From positions 1,054,001 through 1,118,000 of the forward strand of contig NZ_QKZI01000001.1 in assembly GCF_003254155.1 (NCBI RefSeq): DNA of 64,000 bases, given 5' to 3'. The translations under genes were made by a program, and so were the position numbers. The stretch comes from Psychrobacillus insolitus. Lineage in GTDB: Bacteria; Bacillota; Bacilli; Bacillales_A; Planococcaceae. Positions within the stretch are counted from its first letter, which is position 1, and the number at the start of each line of letters is the position of its first letter. Positions 56,825-64,000 of this stretch are shown piece by piece. The notes beneath the pieces were generated by a model, which ran no database searches, was not told where the DNA came from, and saw nothing but the letters and a program-made list of their open reading frames with translations.

Positions 56825-58101
56825 GCCTGCTCCTCCTGCCATACTATTTCTCCATTATAAATCGTTACTTGTGGCCAACCTGTACAAACCCAACCGTTGA
56901 AAGGTGTATTTTTTCCTTTAGACAAAAATGCTTCTTTATCAATTGCTTGTTCTTTTTCTAAGTCGATTAACACTAAATCAGCTGGAGCTCCTACTTCAAG
57001 CTTTCCAAATTCGAATCCAAATACATCCGCTGGTTTATTTGTTAAATAGTCTAGTAATTGTTTTAATGTCCATTCACCATTTTTTACGAAATGAGTATAT
57101 AAAAGTGGAAATGCTGTTTCTAAACCGACAATTCCAAATGGTGCATTTTCAAAGCCATTTGCTTTTTCTTCATCCGAATGCGGTGCATGGTCAGTTGCTA
57201 CAAAATCTAACGTACCATCTAGTAACCCTTCACGTAGAGCAAGCATATCATCTTTTCCTCTAAGTGGTGGGTTCATTTTCCAAATTGCATCGTTAGAAGG
57301 AATATCGTCTTCACAAAGTAATAAGTGATGTGGGCTTACTTCGGCAGTGACATGTACTCCTGCTTTTTTAGCATCTCTAATTACTCGAACTGATTCTTTC
57401 GTACTTACATGACAGACATGGTAATGTGCCCCTGCTGCTTCTGCTAATAAGATATCTCTTGCAATATGTACCGATTCCGAAACAGCAGGAATACCTTTTA
57501 ATCCTAATTCTACGTTTCTTTTTCCTTTGTGCATAACTCCACCATAAATTAATGTATTATCTTCACAGTGTGCGACAACTGGAATATTAAATTTTGCTGC
57601 TTCCTCCATTGCTTCAAGCATTGTTCCGGCAGCTTGAACACCAACACCGTCATCTGTTAAAGCAAATGCCCCAAGGCTTTTTAGCGCTTCAATATCCGTT
57701 CTTTCTTTTCCTGCTTGACGAATTGTAATCGATGCATATGGTAATACGCGAACTATCGCGCTCTTCTCAACTAAACCTAATACATGGGAGAAATTCTCTG
57801 CTGTGTCTGGTACTGGTCTAGTATTTGGCATTGCACAAATGGTTGTGTATCCACCTTTTGCAGCAGCTTTTGTACCAGTTTCAATCGTTTCTTTATGTTC
57901 TCCGCCTGGCTCGCGTAAATGTACATGAACATCGATAAACCCTGCGGAAAGTAGCATTCCTTTGCCGTCTATCACTTGTCCGTTTTCTGCAGTAACATGC
58001 TCACCTATTTTTGCAATTTTACCATCTTGTATAACAACTGAAGTTTTTTCTAAAATCCCCTCATTGTTTACTATTTGAACGTTTTGAATAATTTTCGTCA
58101 T
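56821..58101 (-). CDS. pyrC: Dihydroorotase
   Basis: Cyclises carbamoyl-aspartate to dihydroorotate. This is the type I (426-residue) amidohydrolase: metal His pair in [19 protein letters not shown] (about 56-74), [11 protein letters not shown] (about 174-184), [15 protein letters not shown] (about 229-243) and [15 protein letters not shown] (metal Asp, about 300-314). One base separates it from pyrB; it overlaps carA. Confidence 0.97.
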   Translation of the reverse strand: MTKIIQNVQIVNNEGILEKTSVVIQDGKIAKIGEHVTAENGQVIDGKGMLLSAGFIDVHVHLREPGGEHKETIETGTKAAAKGGYTTICAMPNTRPVPDTAENFSHVLGLVEKSAIVRVLPYASITIRQAGKERTDIEALKSLGAFALTDDGVGVQAAGTMLEAMEEAAKFNIPVVAHCEDNTLIYGGVMHKGKRNVELGLKGIPAVSESVHIARDILLAEAAGAHYHVCHVSTKESVRVIRDAKKAGVHVTAEVSPHHLLLCEDDIPSNDAIWKMNPPLRGKDDMLALREGLLDGTLDFVATDHAPHSDEEKANGFENAPFGIVGLETAFPLLYTHFVKNGEWTLKQLLDYLTNKPADVFGFEFGKLEVGAPADLVLIDLEKEQAIDKEAFLSKGKNTPFNGWVCTGWPQVTIYNGEIVWQEEQA

Positions 58102-58102
58102 A

Positions 58103-58981
58103 TTATTCTCTCCCTTTTAAAATCATTTCAATGACTGCCATGCGAATATAAACACCATTTTCTATTTGTTTAAAAATTCTAGAGCGATTACATTCAATTA
58201 GTTCACTTGCGATTTCAACATTTCTATTAAAAGGACCTGGATGCATAATAATTGCACTATCTTTCATCCTTTTTTCTCTTTCAATTGTTAACCCGTAATC
58301 AGCATGGTAACTTTCTTTTGAGAATGACGTTTTACCATCATGACGTTCATGTTGCACTCGAAGCATCATCATCACATCACTTGATTCAATCACTTCATCT
58401 ATATTATTTACAGTATTGAATTCCCCTTGCCACTCTGGAGGACAAACAAAATTTACTTTTGCTCCTAATTTGATTAGTGCATCCGCATTTGACCTAGCAA
58501 CTCTACTATGTGCAATGTCACCTACAATACTTATTACTTTGTTTTCTAACGTTCCAAATTCTTGTTGGATTGTCAATAAATCAAGCAGACTCTGTGTTGG
58601 ATGATTCCCTGTTCCATCACCACCATTAATAATGACTGGTTTTACTTTATCTATTAATTCATCAAAGAAATTATTTTGTTCATGTCTTATGACAACCGCG
58701 TCCACACCAATTGATTCTAATGATTTTACTGTATCGTATAATGTTTCACCTTTTAATGTACTTGAAAAACCTGTTTCGAAGGGAAGTACATCTAATTGTA
58801 ATTTTCGTTCGGCCATTTCAAAACTTGTTTTTGTTCGTGTACTAGGTTCAAAAAACAAATTTGTCATTGTATATTTTTTTGTTAAATTTGAACTCTCACC
58901 ATCACGAAATGCTTGTGCTTGTGTTAATATAGCCATTATTTGTTCGACAGATAAATCTTTCATTGATACTAAGTTTTTCAT
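58103..58981 (-). CDS. pyrB: Aspartate carbamoyltransferase
   Basis: Joins carbamoyl phosphate and aspartate. The 292-residue catalytic chain has [15 protein letters not shown] (about 43-57), [33 protein letters not shown] (about 119-138) and [16 protein letters not shown] (about 247-262). No PyrI regulatory chain gene follows, as usual in Bacillus. Preceded by an attenuator-like leader (59003-59132). Confidence 0.97.
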   Translation of the reverse strand: MKNLVSMKDLSVEQIMAILTQAQAFRDGESSNLTKKYTMTNLFFEPSTRTKTSFEMAERKLQLDVLPFETGFSSTLKGETLYDTVKSLESIGVDAVVIRHEQNNFFDELIDKVKPVIINGGDGTGNHPTQSLLDLLTIQQEFGTLENKVISIVGDIAHSRVARSNADALIKLGAKVNFVCPPEWQGEFNTVNNIDEVIESSDVMMMLRVQHERHDGKTSFSKESYHADYGLTIEREKRMKDSAIIMHPGPFNRNVEIASELIECNRSRIFKQIENGVYIRMAVIEMILKGRE

Positions 58982-59002
58982 TTAGATCCCCCTCTATCAA
59001 AT

Positions 59003-59132
59003 AAAATTAAAACCTTCTCTTAAAAAGTCTCGAGAAGGTTCGTTTTGCGTAAATAAGTATATGCACTTTTGTAAAGTACCTACATATTTAGCCGAACCTT
59101 TTGCTGACTCACTGTTCAACTTATTAAAAGGT
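59003..59132 (-). promoter_or_regulatory. Attenuator leader between pyrP and pyrB
   Basis: In minus-strand RNA order: a first hairpin ACCTTTT...AAAAGGT (59096-59132), then an antiterminator formed by AAGGTTCG with CGAACCTT (59093-59100 with 59035-59042), mutually exclusive with terminator AACCTTCTC/GAGAAGGTT (59011-59040) and its T-run. This is the PyrR attenuation layout. The first hairpin keeps the same frame as the pyrR leader, but its loop reads GTTGAACAGTGAGTCAGC and lacks the PyrR core AGTCCAGAGAGGCT. Confidence 0.75.
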
Positions 59133-59135
59133 TTT

Positions 59136-60452
59136 TTATTCAGTTTGATGTAAATCTATACCCTCTGCTTCTTTTCTTCCAGGTAGGATGAGGTTTAGTA
59201 TAACTCCTATGATTGCTGCTAAAGCCATGCCTTCAATGCTTAGAGATTCTGTAACAACAAGCTTTGCTCCGCCGATTCCAATTACTAAGATAACGGAAGC
59301 AATAACCAAGTTTCGGCTGTTGCCGAAGTCCACTTTTGCATCGACTAACATGCGTAGTCCACTTGCTGCTATAATCCCAAATAATAGGATAGAAACTCCG
59401 CCTAAAACTGCTGTAGGTATCGTAGAAATGACTGCCATTGCTTTTCCAAAGAATGAAAGTAGGATCGCTATTACTGCTGCTCCTAAAATCACATACACAC
59501 TATATACTCGCGTAATTGCTAGCACGCCAATGTTTTCACCGTATGTTGTTTTTGGTGGTCCACCGATTAATGCACTAACTATTGTTCCCAAACCGTCACC
59601 TAGCAATGATCTATGTAATCCAGGTTCTTTTATATAATCTCTATCTACAACTTTACCTAGTACTAACTGATGTCCAATATGCTCTGAGATAGTTACAATA
59701 ACAATCGGAACCATTATTAACAAAATATTAGATGTTACAACAAAGTCATAATGTACTCCAGGTATTAAAAAATCAGGTGAAGCAAACATTGTCGATTCTT
59801 TTATTGGAGTAAAATCAACAATTCCAATGATGATGGAATAAATATACCCTACTACCAAGCCAATTAAGATTGGCATTGTGCTGATGATATTTTTGAAGTA
59901 CACAGTACAAATTATTGCTGTAAATAATGTGACAAGAGCTGCTGAGAAGTGTAGGAAGCTATATTCTTTTATACCTTCTGCATTTGTTATATTCATTGCC
60001 ATGTCAACTGCTACTCCAGAAAGCCCTAGTCCGATAACCATGATGACTGGACCAACAACGATTGCAGGTAAAAGCTTCATTATCCATTTATGACCGCTCT
60101 TCCAGATTACAAGTGATACTACTCCATAAACTAATCCTACGAAAACCGCTCCGATCATTGCATTGCCTGGATTAATAGCTTGCCCAGATTCATCTAACCC
60201 ATTTACTGCAATAATTATTGGTGCGATGAATGCGAAGGACGAACCCAAATATGCTGGCACTTGAAATTTCGTAACTAGTAGGAAAATAATTGTTGCAATC
60301 CCGCTCGTAAGTAACGCAATAGAAGGACTTAACCCAACTAATTGTGGTACCAAAATGGTAGAACCGAACATTGCGAACATATGCTGAAAGCTTAAGGTTA
60401 TTAATTGCCCATTTGATGGCTTTTCATTTACATCTAATACTGCATTTGACAT
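59136..60452 (-). CDS. pyrP: Uracil permease (NCS2 family)
   Basis: Proton-coupled uracil uptake. The 438-residue membrane protein has about 12-14 helices with QHMFAMFGSTILVPQLVGLSP (about 22-42), GSSFAFIAPIIIA (about 70) and the NCS2 signature region GDGLGTIVSALIGGPPKTTYGENIGVLAITR (substrate-site, about 284-315). The start is ATG 60452, with AGGTGGA upstream; four extra codons lead to a GTG. Only 25 bp separate it from the pyrR stop, so the usual second attenuator between pyrR and pyrP is missing. Confidence 0.95.
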   Translation of the reverse strand: MSNAVLDVNEKPSNGQLITLSFQHMFAMFGSTILVPQLVGLSPSIALLTSGIATIIFLLVTKFQVPAYLGSSFAFIAPIIIAVNGLDESGQAINPGNAMIGAVFVGLVYGVVSLVIWKSGHKWIMKLLPAIVVGPVIMVIGLGLSGVAVDMAMNITNAEGIKEYSFLHFSAALVTLFTAIICTVYFKNIISTMPILIGLVVGYIYSIIIGIVDFTPIKESTMFASPDFLIPGVHYDFVVTSNILLIMVPIVIVTISEHIGHQLVLGKVVDRDYIKEPGLHRSLLGDGLGTIVSALIGGPPKTTYGENIGVLAITRVYSVYVILGAAVIAILLSFFGKAMAVISTIPTAVLGGVSILLFGIIAASGLRMLVDAKVDFGNSRNLVIASVILVIGIGGAKLVVTESLSIEGMALAAIIGVILNLILPGRKEAEGIDLHQTE

Positions 60453-60477
60453 GTTCAATTCCACCTTTTAAAAAATA

Positions 60478-61185
<708 letters not shown>

Positions 61186-61198
61186 TCACTTTCACATG

Positions 61199-61234
61199 TA
61201 CCTTCTCAGCCTCTCTGGACTGTTATTAAAGGTG
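61199..61234 (-). promoter_or_regulatory. PyrR-binding loop (anti-antiterminator) in the pyrR leader
   Basis: Minus-strand AACAGTCCAGAGAGGCTGAG is held in a hairpin closed by ACCTT/AAGGT. It matches the PyrR-binding consensus of Bacillus pyr leaders. PyrR-UMP binding here would favour the downstream terminator at 61086-61124. The gap 61018-61304 consists of this leader; no other gene is seen. Confidence 0.92.
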
Positions 61235-61304
61235 ATACTATTCAAATGTACCATGACGATTGCCATTGGCTAAAGATTTACTTTTCTTCAATCAGTATAA
61301 TGTA

Positions 61305-62231
61305 TTACTCTTCAATTATCAATGATTGTTTTCTTAATTCTTCTATTAAATTTGTGAAATTCTCTGGAAGTGGATAAGAAAATTCTAAATACTCTTCCGT
61401 TTTAGGTTGTATAAACCCTAATAATCCAGCGTGAAGAACTTGTCCATCAAACTTAATTGTTTTCTTTGGACCATATTTTGGATCTCCAGCAAGTGGATAG
61501 CCTATATACTTCATATGCACACGAATTTGATGCGTTCTACCTGTTTCAAGTTGACATTCAACTAATGTGAATTTTGCAAAACGTTCTAACACACGGAAAT
61601 GCGTTACAGCATGTTTACCATTATCCACGACAGCCATACTTTGTCTTTCTTTCTTATCCCGTGCAATTGGTGCATCAATCGTACCTTTGTCATGCGGAAT
61701 ACGACCATGTACAAGCGCGGTATACTTACGCGTAACAGTTTTCTTCACTAATTGATCTACTAATGATACATGTGCTACATCATTTTTAGCAACCATTAAT
61801 AGACCAGTCGTATCTTTATCAATACGATGTACGATACCTGGGCGTAAAATTCCATTAATACCTGATAAATCTTTAATTTGGTGCATTAAACCATTTACTA
61901 GTGTTCCAGTAGTATGACCAGGTGCCGGATGGACAACCATTCCTCGTGGTTTGTAAACAACGAGAACATCTTCATCTTCATAAATGATTTCGAGATTTAA
62001 ATTTTCAGCAGAGATATCAAGTGGAATTGCTTCAGGAGGAGATACAATAATAATGTCCCCTTCTTTTACTTTGTAATTCGATTTAGCTGGTTCATTATTT
62101 ACTAATACATGTCCATCTTTGATAAAACCTTGTATTTGTGTACGTGACCATTCTGACTCAAATGACGCTAGTGCTTTGTCAATTCTCTCTTTTGCTTGTT
62201 CTTTTTCAATTACAAATGTTAATTCTTCCAT
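61305..62231 (-). CDS. RluD-family pseudouridine synthase (YlyB-like)
   Basis: Pseudouridine synthase of the RluA/RluD family acting on large-subunit rRNA. The 308-residue protein has an N-terminal S4 RNA-binding domain (about 13-75: ERIDKALASFESEWSRTQIQ) and the catalytic domain with GILRPGIVHRIDKDTTGLLM (catalytic Asp in HRIDKDT, about 135-142), RHQIRVH-type THQIRVHMKYIGYPLAGDP. It overlaps the lspA stop by one base. Same position as ylyB in Bacillus subtilis. Confidence 0.95.
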   Translation of the reverse strand: MEELTFVIEKEQAKERIDKALASFESEWSRTQIQGFIKDGHVLVNNEPAKSNYKVKEGDIIIVSPPEAIPLDISAENLNLEIIYEDEDVLVVYKPRGMVVHPAPGHTTGTLVNGLMHQIKDLSGINGILRPGIVHRIDKDTTGLLMVAKNDVAHVSLVDQLVKKTVTRKYTALVHGRIPHDKGTIDAPIARDKKERQSMAVVDNGKHAVTHFRVLERFAKFTLVECQLETGRTHQIRVHMKYIGYPLAGDPKYGPKKTIKFDGQVLHAGLLGFIQPKTEEYLEFSYPLPENFTNLIEELRKQSLIIEE

Positions 62232-62707
62232 TATTTCACCTTTTTCTTTTCAGCTCGTTCTTCTTTTAGGATGAATAAGATGATTATCACAACACCTATT
62301 GTTAATGCAGCATCTGCAATATTAAAAATTGGGAAATCATAATTGATAATTGGGATTAAAATATCCACAAAATCCACTACTTCATTTCTAACTAGTCGAT
62401 CAATAAAGTTCCCTATTGCTCCGCCTAGTAGCATCATCAAGCCATATTGAAACAAAGGTTTCCCTTGTGCTTCTTTATGAAAATAATAAATAATCCCTAT
62501 TATTACGATAATCGTTATGATTGTAAAAAAACCCATTTGACCTTGTAGCATTCCCCATGCCGCTCCACGATTTCGATGTGAAAGGAGTGCAAAATAAGGT
62601 TCAAAGATTGGAATTCGTTCACCTAGCATCATGTTTTTTACGACAAGCCATTTTGTCCATTGATCAAGCGCAACAACAAATGCTGCCAGTCCATAAAATT
62701 TCCACAC
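62231..62707 (-). CDS. lspA: Lipoprotein signal peptidase
   Basis: Aspartyl protease that cleaves prolipoprotein signal peptides after lipidation. The 158-residue protein has four hydrophobic segments, DQWTKWLVV (about 15-23), HRNRGAAWGMLQ (about 49-60), GGAIGNFIDRLVRNEVVDFVDI (catalytic Asp pair, about 95-116) and FNIADAALTIGV (about 128-139). The start is GTG 62707, with GGGGGA 8 nt upstream. Downstream of ileS as usual, but behind the ileS terminator. Confidence 0.95.
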   Translation of the reverse strand: MWKFYGLAAFVVALDQWTKWLVVKNMMLGERIPIFEPYFALLSHRNRGAAWGMLQGQMGFFTIITIIVIIGIIYYFHKEAQGKPLFQYGLMMLLGGAIGNFIDRLVRNEVVDFVDILIPIINYDFPIFNIADAALTIGVVIIILFILKEERAEKKKVK

Positions 62708-62792
62708 ATCATGTTCCCCCGATATAAAAGAATCTACAATAGTTTACCATACAAAGTGCCTATTCGTAAAAGTACATGCTATATTTTGTTAA

Positions 62793-62826
62793 TAAAAAAA
62801 TGTGGTCCTACTAATTTCGGACCACA
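62793..62826 (-). terminator. ileS terminator
   Basis: ATGTGGTCC and GGACCACAT stem; on the minus strand followed by TTTTTTTATT. Just below the ileS stop. Confidence 0.88.
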
Positions 62827-62853
62827 TCAACTTTTATTTAAATTGTCTTTTGA

Positions 62854-64000
62854 TTAGATGTAATTCTTTTCTACAACTTCTGCACAACGAGCACATAAAG
62901 TTGTATGTTTTTCATCTGTTCCAATTGTATCTGCAATTGTCCAACAACGTTCACATTTTTCACCGTCTGCTTTTTCAATTACTACTGATGAGTTTTCAAG
63001 AACTAAGCTATTTTCACTAGCTTGAGATTGTGTTCCACCTAATTTAAATTTTGAAACAATGAATAATTGAGCGAAGTCAATATTCTCTGACTCAAATAAT
63101 GATGTGTACTCATCTTTCACAAACAATGTTACTTGAGCTTCTAATGATTTACCAATTGTTTTAGCATTACGTGCTTCCTCTAATGCTTTTAACACATCGT
63201 TACGAAGAACCATAATTTTCGACCATTTGGCATCAATTGCTTCATATTCAGGCATCTCTACAGCATCAGGCATATCTGTTAATTGAATACTTTCTTCTGT
63301 TACATGCTCTAAATAAGCCCAAAGCTCATCTGTAGTATGTGGCAATATTGGTGTCATTAGTTTTAGTAAGCCAAGTAAAGTATCATACATTACTGTTTGC
63401 ATAGCACGACGATCTTTATGGTCAGTACCATAAATATACACAACGTCTTTTGCAATATCTAAATAGAATGAACTCAATTCACTAGATACAAAGTTATTTA
63501 CTACATGATATACAGTAGCGAAATCATAACGTTCATATGCTGCTCTCACTGTTTTAATAACTTCTTGAAGTTTCATGTACATATATTGATCCACTTCACG
63601 AAGATCTTTAAATTCTACCCGATCATTTACTGGGTGGAAATCGCTAATATTTCCATGTAAGAAGCGGAAAGTATTACGAACTTTACGATATACTTCTGCT
63701 ACTTGTTTGAAGTTAGCATCTGAAACACGCACGTCTGCAGTATAATCCACAGAAGCAACCCAAAGACGAACGATGTCTGCTCCAAGTTGATTGATTACTT
63801 TCGAGGGTACGATAACGTTTCCGAGTGATTTACTCATTTTACGTCCATTGCCATCTAAAGTGAATCCATGACTTAATAATCCTTTATATGGTGCATGGCC
63901 GTAAACTGCAGTACTTGTAATTAATGAAGAGTTAAACCAACCGCGATATTGGTCGGATCCCTCTAAATACAAGTCAGCCGGGAATACTAAATCATCTCTT
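62854..64000 (-). CDS. ileS: Isoleucyl-tRNA synthetase (5' part cut by window edge)
   Basis: C-terminal 382 or so residues of IleRS. Visible are FPADLYLEGSDQYRGWFNSS, the KMSKS loop in GNGRKMSKSLGNVI, the anticodon-binding helical domain and a C-terminal zinc finger (CERCWTIADTIG and LCARCAEVVEK). The frame continues open to base 64000, so the N-terminal catalytic part lies outside the window. Upstream of lspA, as in other Bacillales. Confidence 0.97.
   Translation of the reverse strand, partial: RDDLVFPADLYLEGSDQYRGWFNSSLITSTAVYGHAPYKGLLSHGFTLDGNGRKMSKSLGNVIVPSKVINQLGADIVRLWVASVDYTADVRVSDANFKQVAEVYRKVRNTFRFLHGNISDFHPVNDRVEFKDLREVDQYMYMKLQEVIKTVRAAYERYDFATVYHVVNNFVSSELSSFYLDIAKDVVYIYGTDHKDRRAMQTVMYDTLLGLLKLMTPILPHTTDELWAYLEHVTEESIQLTDMPDAVEMPEYEAIDAKWSKIMVLRNDVLKALEEARNAKTIGKSLEAQVTLFVKDEYTSLFESENIDFAQLFIVSKFKLGGTQSQASENSLVLENSSVVIEKADGEKCERCWTIADTIGTDEKHTTLCARCAEVVEKNYI

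Overview
The window is a low-GC Firmicutes chromosome segment, almost certainly from an endospore-forming member of the Bacillales. I infer a Planococcaceae-like genus (Psychrobacillus, Lysinibacillus or Paenisporosarcina relatives) from gene order and protein flavour, not from any database search. Spore formation is supported by a small spoVM gene and by an alpha/beta-type SASP gene, although that SASP copy is frameshifted.

Two conserved chromosomal blocks flank an accessory region. Left block (1 to about 21.7 kb, mostly minus strand): fapR (cut by the window edge), recG, sdaAA/sdaAB, fakA, the Asp23 gene yloU, rpmB (plus strand), spoVM, thiN, rpe, rsgA, prkC, prpC, rsmB, fmt, def, priA, coaBC, rpoZ, gmk, then rqcH (plus strand). 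This is the Bacillus subtilis order, but rlmN is absent between rsmB and prpC, and yloC/remA are absent upstream of gmk. Right block (about 49.5 to 64 kb, minus strand): ileS (cut), lspA, rluD-type pseudouridine synthase, then pyrR-pyrP-pyrB-pyrC-carA-carB-pyrK-pyrD-pyrF-pyrE. Attenuator-like leaders lie before pyrR and before pyrB.

The middle (about 21.7 to 49.5 kb) is accessory. Its left part holds single genes separated by terminators: a histidine phosphatase, the broken SASP gene, an unknown protein, an APC permease, panE, a zinc alcohol dehydrogenase, a membrane-anchored low-complexity protein and an HPr kinase-like gene. It also holds decayed 3' gene tails: one matches the end of rqcH with its terminator, another matches the end of panE with its terminator.

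Its right part (31.1 to 49.4 kb) is an aromatic catabolic island read on the minus strand. An upper operon encodes an alpha/beta hydrolase, a flavin-dependent monooxygenase, an extradiol dioxygenase, a flavin reductase, a hydratase, an acylating acetaldehyde dehydrogenase and a 4-hydroxy-2-oxovalerate aldolase. This is the full meta-cleavage toolkit, similar in content to hsaABCDEFG or mhp/bph systems. A lower operon starts with a second extradiol dioxygenase, followed by a RibF-like FAD synthetase lacking a proper kinase domain, an isocitrate lyase/PEP mutase family enzyme, two fumarate-reductase-type flavoproteins, an SDR, a GlcG/HbpS protein and an Asp/Glu-racemase-fold protein without the usual cysteines. 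An MFS transporter, a GntR/FCD regulator and an unusual XylR_N-V4R-PucR regulator complete the island.

The most interesting signal is regulatory. Five near-identical 14-bp palindromes centred on AAAATTTT occur only at three promoters of this island (plus one shorter look-alike elsewhere). At two promoters they occur as pairs whose centres are exactly 72 bp apart, which suggests a dedicated looping or two-site regulator for this catabolic regulon.
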